DNA from: JARKPK01 sp964631235
Lineage (GTDB): Bacteria > Planctomycetota > Planctomycetia > Pirellulales > Thermoguttaceae
Length of the DNA: 64,000 nucleotides
Assembly (NCBI GenBank): GCA_964631235.1
Contig: CAZVZX010000001.1
Location: 186,001 to 250,000 of the forward strand
Direction of reading: 5' to 3'
The translations under genes and the position numbers were made by a program. Below the pieces are notes generated by a model. That model did not search any database and was not told where the DNA came from. It saw only the letters and a program-made list of their open reading frames with translations. Below, in pieces: positions 18,820-28,109 of this stretch (its first letter is position 1; each line of letters begins with the position of its first letter).

Positions 18820-19509
18820 ATGAGACGCGCTTGGTTGTCGATGTTGGGCATGGTTGTCGTCGGGGCGTTGTCGGCTCAGGCAAGCGAACCGAATACACTG
18901 ACGCCCGAAGAAAAAGCGGCCGGTTGGCGGTTGCTCTTCGATGGCAAGACAACGGACGGATGGCGCAACTATCGGAAGGATTCGATCAGCCCGAATTGGA
19001 AAGTGGTCGATGGCGCGTTGACTCGGGTCGGCGGCGCGGGCGACATCATCACCAAAGACCAGTTCGAGGCGTTCGAGTTGGTGCTCGAATACAAAATCAG
19101 CAAGGGCGGCAACAGCGGCGTCATGTTCCATGTCACCGAAGAGGAAAACACGCCGTGGATGACCGGCCCGGAAATCCAAATCCAAGACAACAAAGACGGG
19201 CATGACCCGCAGAAAGCCGGCTGGCTCTACCAACTGTACAAGCCGGAAATCGACGCCACGAACCCGGCCGGCGAGTGGAACCAATTGCGCATCATCATTT
19301 CGCCCGCGAAAAGCGAAGTGTACATGAACGGCAAGAAGTACTACGAGTTCGTCAAGGGGAGCGACGACTGGAACCAACGGGTGGCGAAGAGCAAGTTCGC
19401 TTCGATGCCCAAGTTCGGCAAGCCCACGAAGGGGCATATTGCGCTGCAAGACCACGGCAACGAAGTGGCCTTCCGCAATATCAAGATCCGAGAGTTGAAA
19501 AGCAATTGA
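18820..19509 (+). CDS. Secreted DUF1080 protein (3-keto-disaccharide hydrolase-like)
   Basis: A 229-residue secreted beta-sandwich protein. After a signal peptide (LSMLGMVVVGALSAQAS) it shows the DUF1080 pattern: GWRLLFDGKTTDGWRNY, FELVLEYKISKGGNSGVMF, PEIQIQDN, AGEWNQLRII, and GHIALQDHGNEVAFRNIKIR. Members occur in large numbers in planctomycetes, and characterised relatives hydrolyse 3-keto-glycosides; this specific activity is inferred. The start at 18820 is preferred because GGAGG lies 9 bases upstream; an ATG three codons earlier is too close to it. Confidence 0.88.
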   Translation: MRRAWLSMLGMVVVGALSAQASEPNTLTPEEKAAGWRLLFDGKTTDGWRNYRKDSISPNWKVVDGALTRVGGAGDIITKDQFEAFELVLEYKISKGGNSGVMFHVTEEENTPWMTGPEIQIQDNKDGHDPQKAGWLYQLYKPEIDATNPAGEWNQLRIIISPAKSEVYMNGKKYYEFVKGSDDWNQRVAKSKFASMPKFGKPTKGHIALQDHGNEVAFRNIKIRELKSN

Positions 19510-19871
19510 TTCTCGGCGAATCGCTGTAATAGTGATTCGAGGGCTTGATCGCAGGTGCGATTGTTGACCGCCGAGCCGGGGCGGGCGCGACATGCCGCAA
19601 GGGCGATTGACCGCAACAAGAGGTTCAAAGCGCACTTGAGGTGAGTCGAACGCCGCCGCGGCTCGGCCGACGATTCGGCGAACGCATTTTTTGGCGCCGA
19701 CAGCGGGCGCGAAGCGGTTCGAAGACTACGGCGGCCCCGGCTCTGCGGCAGAATCTGCGGACTCAGCGGGCAGACGACCGAAGGCAGCCGCCCGACCTCG
19801 GCCGCCGGACAACAGGCTGCCGGGCAGCAGGCCGCGCGCAGTGTTCGATGGTGAAGGAGGAAACGCCTTTG
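19510..19871 (+). other. Intergenic spacer
   Basis: 362 bases. A weak 8-bp hairpin (CGAATCGC 19517-19524 with GTGATTCG 19532-19539, one mismatch) just after the stop lacks a T-run. Nothing else is evident. Confidence 0.4.
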
Positions 19872-20615
19872 ATGAATCCCTACGGGGCCTTGTGCGACGA
19901 TTTCTACGTCAATCTGAATCTCTCGACCGAAATGGAGTTGCCCACCAACCGGGAGACGGTGCTGCACTATTTCGAGCGATTGCAGAAGACCTACCCGTCG
20001 ATGCGCAACTTCTATGCGCGCGACCCCAACGGCTTCGTGCTCGAAGAAGATAAAGATCAAGGACGATATCGTTGGTGTTCGATCGAACCGCGCCGGCTTT
20101 GTTCCGGCGTGGTCAATCCCGATTCGGTCGACTCGGCGATGGAACAGCACCATCTGGTGCTCGATGTGGCGCCGTACGCCCTTGCGGTCAGCACGATGGA
20201 TTGCGAGGCCCTCGATCTGCTTTTCGGGTTCGACTTTCTCTATCGCGGAAACCACAATCAGCTTATCGCGGAAGCGTTGGGCGTCGGACCGTCGTTCGAA
20301 CGGTTCCTCGAAACGCCCGGCTCGCGGGTGGTGAATTTCGAGCCCTCGTTGACGATCGCTTTGGACGACGATTGCCGTTTGCAAGTGCGGGTGAGTTTCG
20401 AAGCGCGGACCACTGCTTATCAAATTCGCACCGGCGAGTACCCTGAAGAGCAGCTGAGCGTGTACGTCATTGCCCGCCAATACGGCAGCCTGTCGAGCGA
20501 TCAGACATTTGTGGACACGGTACAGAAGCTCCGCGAAGTCTGTCAGACGACCGTCGATCGGCACGTGGCTGAAGCGATCTTGCAGCCATTGGCTCGCGCC
20601 ATCTCGCTAAAATAG
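19872..20615 (+). CDS. Conserved-looking hypothetical protein, cytoplasmic
   Basis: A 247-residue protein of unknown function with no signal peptide or membrane helix. It is acidic, with even hydrophobicity and segments such as FYVNLNLSTEMELPTNRETV, LFGFDFLYRGNHNQLI and FEPSLTIALDDDCRLQVRVSFEART that read like a structured alpha/beta domain. Codon use matches its neighbours, and GAAGGAGG lies 11 bases before the chosen ATG, supporting a real gene. An ATG eight codons upstream (19848) is possible. No family recognised. Confidence 0.72.
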   Translation: MNPYGALCDDFYVNLNLSTEMELPTNRETVLHYFERLQKTYPSMRNFYARDPNGFVLEEDKDQGRYRWCSIEPRRLCSGVVNPDSVDSAMEQHHLVLDVAPYALAVSTMDCEALDLLFGFDFLYRGNHNQLIAEALGVGPSFERFLETPGSRVVNFEPSLTIALDDDCRLQVRVSFEARTTAYQIRTGEYPEEQLSVYVIARQYGSLSSDQTFVDTVQKLREVCQTTVDRHVAEAILQPLARAISLK

Positions 20616-21107
20616 GCGAGGCAATTCTCACCGACAGCGGCAACAGCGAATGTTGCTGGTGGTCATGCGTCGGCCGTTCGGCCTTGGGCCGACCTCTTTT
20701 CGGGGGGAGCGGTCCGATCGCGGTGAAGTTCAAGCCCGTGCGCAATCGTTGTTACGGGTATAATCCGCCCGTATTCTTCGCAGGCCGGGTCGGCCGAGCG
20801 GCTCGCGACGACAGACTGACTGTCAGCAATTCTCTACAGGTCAACGGCTTAGAAGCGGCGAATCGCGGCCGCAGATTACCGGCTGCTTCTCTGTCCGGCT
20901 AAGCGTGCCTCGACACGATGAGCTAATCTTAATAGGAGGGCTCTGGGGATTTCCACGATGCGCAGCGAAGGTGCGCGGCCGTCAACGGACGAGGCTCAAC
21001 CGCGCTGGGCAACAAAGTCCTCCTACGCCGGCCGCGCGAGCCGCATTGCTGAGACCGCAACAGACGATTGCCCTTTTCGGACGCGACGTGAAAAGAGGTG
21101 GTGGAAC
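20616..21107 (+). other. Intergenic spacer / possible long leader
   Basis: 492 bases. A perfect TATAAT (20759-20764) without a good -35 lies in it, and AGGAGGG (20934-20940) precedes an in-frame ATG at 20958 that could extend the next gene by 50 residues. The encoded extension looks unstructured, so I did not use it. Confidence 0.4.
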
Positions 21108-21620
21108 ATGAACGACAAGAAGCCGCTTCGAAAACATCTGTTCGTCGACCCGAAGGTTCAAGGCGCGCTTGCAACTCGGGCCGTGCTCTACTGGTTCTTG
21201 TGCTTGCTCACCGTCACGTTGATGCTCTTGTGTTGGCAGATGATTACGGGCCCGGCTCGGCTTTTCTATACGCATCTCGACACGATTTGGTACTACTATG
21301 GCCCGGCGCTGATCGCTTCGACGATCTTGCTTCCGCTGGTAGTGATCGACGTGTTCCGGGTGAGCAATCGATTTGTCGGCCCGATCTTGCGGCTGCGCCG
21401 GTCGCTTCGCGCGTTGGGACGCGGCGAGCGAGTCGATTCGATCGAGTTCCGCGACGGCGACTTCTGGCAAGAGTTCGCTGACGAGTTCAACATCGTGGCA
21501 GACCGGGTGGAGCAGTTGGAGGCGGAACTGCGACGGATGCGCGAGGCGCAAGACACGCGCGATTCGCTCGAGCTGGTCGGTTCACAGCATTCGCCGGATC
21601 GGCCGATTACGACGACCTGA
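21108..21620 (+). CDS. Small membrane protein with HAMP-like region
   Basis: A 170-residue protein with two membrane helices (about 22-45 and 62-83) separated by a short periplasmic loop, followed by a cytoplasmic part with NRFVGPILRLRRSLRALGRG and a helical segment EFADEFNIVADRVEQLEAEL. The layout (two helices, then a Pro-containing amphipathic helix and a second helix) resembles a HAMP linker, but no kinase, cyclase or methyl-accepting domain follows. The start at 21108 is supported by GAGGTGGTGG; a longer form from 20958 is possible. It might be a truncated or stand-alone HAMP protein; function unknown. Confidence 0.7.
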   Translation: MNDKKPLRKHLFVDPKVQGALATRAVLYWFLCLLTVTLMLLCWQMITGPARLFYTHLDTIWYYYGPALIASTILLPLVVIDVFRVSNRFVGPILRLRRSLRALGRGERVDSIEFRDGDFWQEFADEFNIVADRVEQLEAELRRMREAQDTRDSLELVGSQHSPDRPITTT

Positions 21621-21959
21621 GCGTCATCCGTTCACGCGGTCGGTTGGGCGCCCCCGGTAACTGACGATCGATTTCTCGCCGGTTCTCGTTCGCAGCCGGT
21701 GGTCGACCGTTGCGCCGACGCTTTTCCTTAATCAACGATGGCCGCTCGCCGCTCGGCTGATGTCATGGCATCATCGCGCTGGCGACTGATGGAAAGGGCG
21801 ACTGACCGAATTGCCCACGAATTCCGCTGGATTGCCGAGTTTCTTTCGGCGCCCGGTGGTGTTGACGCTAGCCCCTGCCGCGGTTTAGAATGCGAAACAG
21901 TCGAAAGACGCTTCCGTCAGCCGTTGATTGCGGTCGATGAGAGGTGGTTTCGGCCGGCA
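21621..21959 (+). other. Intergenic spacer carrying the tRNA-Pro promoter
   Basis: 339 bases without a gene. Its right end contains the promoter at 21863-21892. Confidence 0.45.
21863..21892 (+). promoter_or_regulatory. Promoter of tRNA-Pro
   Basis: TTGACG (21863-21868, 5 of 6 to consensus) and TAGAAT (21887-21892, 5 of 6) are separated by 18 bases, 68 bases before the mature tRNA. This is the best plus-strand sigma70-like promoter seen in the window. Confidence 0.6.
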
Positions 21960-22388
<429 letters not shown>

Positions 22389-24299
22389 ATGGCGAATACT
22401 GCCTCTCTCCCCGATGACGCACCGGCCGACGCCGTGGCGCGTGATGACCGTTTTCCGCCGGGCATCCCCTACATCGTCGGCAATGAAGGCGCCGAACGAT
22501 TTAGCTTCTACGGGATGCGGCAGATTCTTTATATCTACCTTGTTTCGCTCTTCGTCGGTTTTGCGGCCGAGAACACGCTGGACGCAACGGACGTAAACGA
22601 AGCGAAGGTTCGCGCAACCCAGGTTACGCACCTTTTCATGGCCGGGGTTTATCTCTTTCCGATGATCGGTGCGATTCTCGCCGACCGATTGCTCGGGAAA
22701 TACCTGGTCATCTTTTGGTTGTCGCTTGTCTATGTGGCGGGCCATGCCGCATTGGCGATCGGCGGTCGGCTCGGCGAGATGGGATCGATTGGCGCTGCCG
22801 AGACGGTGTTTTTCGTCGGCCTGGCCCTGATTGCGATCGGTTCCGGGGGGATCAAGCCCTGCGTGTCGGCCAACGTGGGAGATCAGTTCGGCGAAAAGAA
22901 CGCCCACCTTGTAACCCGAGTTTTTCAGATCTTCTACTTTACGATCAATTTCGGTTCGTTCTTCGCCAGCGTGCTCACGCCTTGGCTCTATCGGTGGTGG
23001 GGACCCGAAATCGCTTTCGGCGTGCCCGGCGTGCTGATGGCCCTTGCGGCCCTGTTCTTCTGGATGGGGCGAAAGAAATATGTGCGCGTGCCTCCGAAAC
23101 CCGGGGGCGTGTTGGGCTCCCTCGATTTTTCCGCCTCGACGCTGATGATTCTGCCGCTGCTCTTCGCCATCTATCTTCTGCTCGAAGAATCGGAACGGAT
23201 CGTGGATGCGGCCGCGGCAGAGGGCACAACCGGCCTGGGAAAGGCCCTTGCGGATATTGCAGCCGGTTATTGGGGACTGGCGGTTGCGGGCGTCGTTTCT
23301 CTGGTTGCGGGCCTCGCCCTGGCCCATCTGCGACAGTCGTGGCAGGAGGACCGCGGGTTTCTCGCGGTGTTGCTTTACAGCATTCGGCACCGGGGCGAGC
23401 GACGGCCCGGAGAGGATTTCTGGGCGCCCGCGCGTCGCCGCTTCGGCGAGGAAGCCGCCGAGGGGCCGCCGGCGGTGCTGCGGATCATCGTCGTCTTTTC
23501 CATGGTCTGCGTCTTCTGGGCGCTCTTCGACCAGCACTCCTCTACATGGATCGAACAGGCCAAGAAGATGAACCTCACCCTGGTGCTGCCGGAGATCGTC
23601 TGGCTGTGGTGGTTTTCGCCCGCGGTCATTCTCTCGGCCCTCTTCGGCGGTGTCTGGCTGATGCTTTGGGTTTCCAATTGCAGCATCCCGAGGTCGATCG
23701 TCTGGGGCTTCTTCGGCGTGTTGGGCGCGTGGGGCGTGGTTGCGCTGGTTTGTCAATTGATGTTTGGCGGCAGGCTTACGATCGAACTGCTGCCCGCCCA
23801 GATTTCGGCGCTCAATCCTTTGTTGGTGATGGTCATCATCCCGTTGCTCAATGTGCTGGTTTACCGTCCGCTCGAGCGCCGGGGACGCCCGCTGAAGCCG
23901 CTCGCGCGCATGACTGCCGGCATGTTCATCGCCGCCCTATCGTTCGCCGCTGTCGCGCTGCTTCAATCGCGCATCGATGCCGCCGGTCCGGGGCAGGTGC
24001 ATGTGCTTTGGCAAATCATCCCGTATGTCATCATCACGGCGGCCGAGGTGCTAGTTTCGATCACGGGCATCGAGTTCGCCTACACGCAGGCGCCGCGCGC
24101 GATGAAATCGACGATCATGGGCTTTTGGCTGCTTTGCGTCACCTTCGGCAACGTGATCGTGGTTTTCCTTGCCCCGCTTCAAAAACAGTTCTCGCTCGAG
24201 GCCTTCTTCTGGATCTTTGCCGGGCTGATGACCGCCGCGGCCTTGGCCTTCGCGCTGCTTGCCGCCACGTACAAGGGGAAAACGTACCTTCAGGGCTGA
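22389..24299 (+). CDS. POT-family proton-dependent oligopeptide transporter
   Basis: A 636-residue inner-membrane carrier of the POT/PTR2 family, which imports di- and tripeptides with protons. The signature near the N-terminus, GNEGAERFSFYGMRQIL, is the ExxER-type motif of helix 1, and GSGGIKPCVSANVGDQF followed by FQIFYFTINFGSF is the PTR2 signature. Fourteen or so hydrophobic segments are visible, with a long extra loop region (about 290-345), making it longer than E. coli DtpA (500 residues) and closer to the longer POT relatives in Bacteroidetes and planctomycetes. It stands alone. Confidence 0.9.
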   Translation: MANTASLPDDAPADAVARDDRFPPGIPYIVGNEGAERFSFYGMRQILYIYLVSLFVGFAAENTLDATDVNEAKVRATQVTHLFMAGVYLFPMIGAILADRLLGKYLVIFWLSLVYVAGHAALAIGGRLGEMGSIGAAETVFFVGLALIAIGSGGIKPCVSANVGDQFGEKNAHLVTRVFQIFYFTINFGSFFASVLTPWLYRWWGPEIAFGVPGVLMALAALFFWMGRKKYVRVPPKPGGVLGSLDFSASTLMILPLLFAIYLLLEESERIVDAAAAEGTTGLGKALADIAAGYWGLAVAGVVSLVAGLALAHLRQSWQEDRGFLAVLLYSIRHRGERRPGEDFWAPARRRFGEEAAEGPPAVLRIIVVFSMVCVFWALFDQHSSTWIEQAKKMNLTLVLPEIVWLWWFSPAVILSALFGGVWLMLWVSNCSIPRSIVWGFFGVLGAWGVVALVCQLMFGGRLTIELLPAQISALNPLLVMVIIPLLNVLVYRPLERRGRPLKPLARMTAGMFIAALSFAAVALLQSRIDAAGPGQVHVLWQIIPYVIITAAEVLVSITGIEFAYTQAPRAMKSTIMGFWLLCVTFGNVIVVFLAPLQKQFSLEAFFWIFAGLMTAAALAFALLAATYKGKTYLQG

Positions 24300-24711
24300 C
24301 CCCGGGGGCGAACTTCCCGACGAGAGCGGTCTGCCGGAAAGGGCCGTCTCGGCGTCACAGCGGCATCTCTTCGGGCATCGGGACACCGAAGTCCATCGCG
24401 CCGCGAAAAGGCGGATCGAGGCACTCACCGTCTTTTTGAGGCATGCATTCGCGCACATCCGCTAACCATCGCTACAGAAATTCATGCTTGTATTCAGCTC
24501 GGCTTGCAAACGGGGAAGCGCCGGAGTACCGTATTGATGCTATCGCGTCTTCCCATTCTACTGTTCGACTGACACGATCAGCCCGGGCGAACCACTGCGT
24601 AGCGCCTCGCTGTCGCGTCTGGGCTGTTTCGCAACGCGGGGGCTGTGGAGCGAGTCGATGTCTTCTATTTGAGTCCATCGAGGCGTGGGCGACCAGTCGC
24701 GAGGATATTCC
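24300..24711 (+). other. Intergenic spacer
   Basis: 412 bases. Local AT richness rises near 24470-24560, but no RNA or gene could be supported. Confidence 0.4.
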
Positions 24712-25599
24712 ATGTCGATCGACTTCTCTTGCGTATGCGGAAGAAAACTGCGGGTGAAGGAGGAGTTTGCCGGTCGGAAGTTCAAGTGCCCGGGCTGCGG
24801 CAAAGTGGTGCAAGCGCCGATGCCGGAAGCAAGACTCGACCTGCTCTCGGAGGACCTTCTGGCGGCGGCTGAATCATTGCCGACGATTGCGTCGCCCCAA
24901 GAAAGCAGCCCCAAGCGGCGAGTTAGAGCATCGTCCGCCGAGCCCGACGTCATCGTCCGTCGCCTTGGAGGGCTGGCCGGGTACTTCCATGATCGCAATC
25001 CAACGGCTGCAAGCCGTCCGGGCCAGATGCGAGTTGATTTGCTCAAGCATCTTTCGTGTTACCCGAGCGATCCGGTGACCTATGCGATTGGTGGAATCAT
25101 TTTGATCATCGTAGCCAGTTATTTTCCCAACAAGCACGGTACGCCGGCGATCGTTTTCGTCTTTTCGGCTATCGCTGCCTTCTTGTTCATGACCTACTTC
25201 CATTTCATTGGTGTCCGTGTGCGCTTCATCTACGGCGACATCAACCCGGGCATCATCGTCAAAAAGAACCTTGTTGCCGTTCTAACAAACTTGGGCATCG
25301 ACGGCCGAGAATATTACGCTCTGAAAATCCTCGCTCAGCCGGTGCGGAAGATGACGGGCGGGTTGGGTGAGCCGGGCGAGCGGGTGGCGGCCGCCTGCGA
25401 GTACGTGGGAAGCCTTTCGGCTAACCGCTGGCGAGATTTCGATTTCGAATTGGTACAGTGCGCTACGCGGAACGAAGCGACGGTCGAACGCGTGATGCGC
25501 AGCATTCCCGAGGAGGAATGGCAAGCTCTGGAAGACGCAGTTGCCTCCATCGAGGGGCGGCTATGGAGCGGCCGACTGATCCCCCTGGAGATTCGTTGA
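24712..25599 (+). CDS. Zinc-ribbon membrane protein of unknown function
   Basis: A 295-residue protein that begins with a planctomycete-style zinc ribbon: Cys7 and Cys9 (SCVCG) with Cys26 and Cys29 (CPGCGK). A variable linker leads to two membrane helices (about 120-138 and 143-165) and a cytoplasmic C-terminal domain with YGDINPGIIVKKNLVAVLTN, which vaguely recalls DUF3239 proteins (uncertain). GAGGA precedes the ATG at 24712. No neighbour on the same strand helps with function. Confidence 0.72.
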   Translation: MSIDFSCVCGRKLRVKEEFAGRKFKCPGCGKVVQAPMPEARLDLLSEDLLAAAESLPTIASPQESSPKRRVRASSAEPDVIVRRLGGLAGYFHDRNPTAASRPGQMRVDLLKHLSCYPSDPVTYAIGGIILIIVASYFPNKHGTPAIVFVFSAIAAFLFMTYFHFIGVRVRFIYGDINPGIIVKKNLVAVLTNLGIDGREYYALKILAQPVRKMTGGLGEPGERVAAACEYVGSLSANRWRDFDFELVQCATRNEATVERVMRSIPEEEWQALEDAVASIEGRLWSGRLIPLEIR

Positions 25600-25945
25600 C
25601 GCTCAGCGAACCGCTCAATCCCGTCGATCGCAATGTGCCGCCCAAGGACATCGAAGAACCGCGAAAAGCGGAAAGCGGCCTAAACGGGAACCGTGCGCAC
25701 AAAAACCGCTTCGCGGCAACACCGGCCGCTTCTGCAATTGCTTGGAGCTGTTTGTTACGACAGCGCCAAGTCGTGGCAAATGGCAATCCGGGCGGGACAA
25801 CCGATTTCCTCGTCCTTTGTTTCCCGACTTGAAAAATCACGCCTCCCGGTTCCACTTCCGAGGCAACTTAGCGCTGTCGTACCCTGTCCCTTGAAGCCGC
25901 GGTGATGACGCCTTGCTTCGATTCCGCGAATAGGGAGGCCCGGGG
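25600..25945. other. Convergent intergenic spacer
   Basis: 346 bases between convergent genes. No strong terminator hairpin was found in either direction. Confidence 0.4.
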
Positions 25946-27310
25946 TCAAATCTCGACCCACGTGCCGGGCACCGGCACGGGATATCGGCCTTCGGCGTCG
26001 GGCAAAACCGGCGGCTGGCTCTCGGCTGTCAACGAATCGATATTCGGGCAGAACTGGAAGTTCGACTGCATCGCCGCATCCCACGTGATGGTTTTGCCCA
26101 TGTGAACCGCCGCCCGTCCCATGATCGCCGCCAAATTAGCGCACGCGGCACGATGGGCTTCGTTGTGCGGGCGATCGTTGCGGATCGATCGAAGCAACTC
26201 GTTCCATTCCGCCTGCCAGGGGCTGCACGGCTCGTTGGGCGCCTTCCACGCGATGTTGTCGGGCGTGCATCGTTGATCTTTGTAAATGTGTACCGTTCCG
26301 GCGTGGACGTTGCCCGAGAATTGCGCCGCGCACTTCGTTCCGTGAACGTACGTGACGAAGTCGTCGCGGCAGTTCGGGATGTAGCGAACAACATTGTAGC
26401 CCTTCGCCCCATCGGCAAACGTCCATTCGACGGAGTACGAGTCGAGATTCTGGCTGTAGTCTTTGCTGCCCCAGTATCGGCCGCCGACGCCGTGGGCCTC
26501 GACGGGCCAGCCGTCTTTCACCCAGCAAATCTCATCCACCTGATGGATGTCCATTTCCGCCCAAAGCCCGCCGGATACCCAATAGAACATCGCAGGCCGG
26601 CGAATCTGGAAGAACAGTTCGGGATCGTTAGCCGGTTTCGGCCCCATCGCAATCGCGCCGTGCATCCGATAGGTGCGCACGGACAGAATCTCGCCCAGTT
26701 CGCCGTCGCGGATGCGGCGGATCAACTCTTGGCGATTCGGGGAATGACGGCACATCAACCCCGCGGCGATCTTCAGATTCTTCTTCTTCGCCTCTTCGCC
26801 GGCCGCAATCACGCGGCGCAGTTGCGGCGGATCGCAGCCGAACGATTTTTCCATGAAGACGTTGATCCCTTTGGAAACAGCGTACTCGAGCTGTGCGGGC
26901 CGAAACCCGGAATAGCCGCACAACATGGCAACGTCGCCGGGTTTGAGGCAATCGATCGCTTTCTTGTAGGCGTCGAAGCCCACGAAGCGGCGTTCGGGCG
27001 GCACGTCCATCTTTTCGGCATATTGCTTGCTCAAATTGGCGTGCGAAGCACTCAGGCGGTTCTCGAACAGATCGGCCATGGCGACGAGTTTGACCGGCCC
27101 TCCTTCCGCCTCGAAGGCATTGGCCGCCGCACCGCTGCCTCGGCCGCCGCAACCGATCAATGCCAAGCGAATCGTGTTGTCTTCCCCGGCATGGACCGCC
27201 GGAACGGAGGCCGTCCCCAGGGCCACCGCCGTCGTTGCCGCTGCCGATTTCAAGAAATCGCGGCGCGACGCCGCCGTACGCAAAGAACCAATCGCTTCTT
27301 TCGACCGCAT
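25946..27310 (-). CDS. Tat-exported Gfo/Idh/MocA family oxidoreductase (EKS variant)
   Basis: A 454-residue NAD(P)-dependent sugar dehydrogenase-like protein with a Tat leader (SRRDFLKSAAATTAVALGTA). The Rossmann domain begins IRLALIGCGGRGSGAA. The family motif EKP, whose lysine is catalytic, reads FMEKSFG, so the lysine stays but Pro is replaced by Ser. The C-terminal alpha/beta domain includes GGLWAEMDIHQVDEICWV, with the histidine expected near the active site. The start at 27310 is preceded by AAAGGG. Substrate unknown; family members include glycosidase-like and sugar oxidoreductases. Confidence 0.85.
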   Translation of the reverse strand: MRSKEAIGSLRTAASRRDFLKSAAATTAVALGTASVPAVHAGEDNTIRLALIGCGGRGSGAAANAFEAEGGPVKLVAMADLFENRLSASHANLSKQYAEKMDVPPERRFVGFDAYKKAIDCLKPGDVAMLCGYSGFRPAQLEYAVSKGINVFMEKSFGCDPPQLRRVIAAGEEAKKKNLKIAAGLMCRHSPNRQELIRRIRDGELGEILSVRTYRMHGAIAMGPKPANDPELFFQIRRPAMFYWVSGGLWAEMDIHQVDEICWVKDGWPVEAHGVGGRYWGSKDYSQNLDSYSVEWTFADGAKGYNVVRYIPNCRDDFVTYVHGTKCAAQFSGNVHAGTVHIYKDQRCTPDNIAWKAPNEPCSPWQAEWNELLRSIRNDRPHNEAHRAACANLAAIMGRAAVHMGKTITWDAAMQSNFQFCPNIDSLTAESQPPVLPDAEGRYPVPVPGTWVEI

Positions 27311-27533
27311 GACTAACACCCTTTCTCGGCAGGAAGGTAACGGAAGCAAGCGAGGCCGTTCGCTCAGCAAAAAAAGCGAAGCCGTCGGCTACGGGAGGAA
27401 AGCAACGCAGGAAGTTGTAACAGAGTGATCACCGCGCGAGGCCGGCTCGCCGACCTCGGCCGGTATCCAAGTTGCACGCAACGAAAGGCGTTGTCAAGCA
27501 TTCGATCCAAAGAAGGACGGAGGCGAAGGTCGA

Positions 27534-28109
27534 TCAGCGAAAGAAATCGATCCAAGAAAACTCAATCGATTGCGGCTGGTTCTTCAGCAGGGCCGCAGGC
27601 AGCACCACTTCGATCGCCGCGATTTCCGGCGGGCCTTTGTCGGTCGGCTTTCCTCGGCTATCCAAGAGCCGAACCCGCGGGCAAAGCGGATCGTCGGCCG
27701 CCAGAGCAGCCTGCTCCTCCGACTTCCGCCACGCACGCACGCGGCCGCCTTCGCCATGCGACGACACGGCGACGCCCAACTCCGTGTCCCCCGCCTTCAC
27801 ACGAAAATCTTCTAATCCGCGCAGCACCAGGCGAATGACAACCGTTGCCGGCCACGACGCGTCGCGGCGCGTGATCTCCGCCCGCCCGATGCCGGTGCGG
27901 CTTTCGACGACAAAGACGACTTGCTCGCCGCTGCCCTGCACGGTCACCTGATCGGACGACCGTTTAGTGGCGATTCGATAGGCTGCCTCGACAGGCACAG
28001 CATCGGCCGCCGGCTCCGCGACCGCCGAACGGACCAGCAGCACCCATACGGCAGCGATGATGGCTGTATGACGACTCATGCCGCCTTTTCGCAGTCTTGG
28101 GCGATTCAT
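27534..28109 (-). CDS. Secreted hypothetical protein, translationally coupled to an oxidoreductase
   Basis: A 191-residue protein with a signal peptide (TAIIAAVWVLLVRSAVAEP). The mature region is beta-rich (VTVQGSGEQVVFVVESRTGIGRAEI, WPATVVIRLVLRGLEDFRV) and looks like a single beta-sandwich; no family recognised. Its ATG overlaps the TGA of the upstream dehydrogenase gene (ATGA), and GGAGGAG lies 9 bases before it, so coupling is very likely. A second start at 28079 would give a shorter leader. The pairing suggests it assists or modulates the dehydrogenase. Confidence 0.75.
   Translation of the reverse strand: MNRPRLRKGGMSRHTAIIAAVWVLLVRSAVAEPAADAVPVEAAYRIATKRSSDQVTVQGSGEQVVFVVESRTGIGRAEITRRDASWPATVVIRLVLRGLEDFRVKAGDTELGVAVSSHGEGGRVRAWRKSEEQAALAADDPLCPRVRLLDSRGKPTDKGPPEIAAIEVVLPAALLKNQPQSIEFSWIDFFR

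Noticed and set aside
20958..21107. Upstream in-frame extension of the HAMP-like membrane protein
   Set aside because: AGGAGGG is 17 bases from this ATG, too far, and the extension looks unstructured. The start at 21108 with its own purine-rich leader is better.
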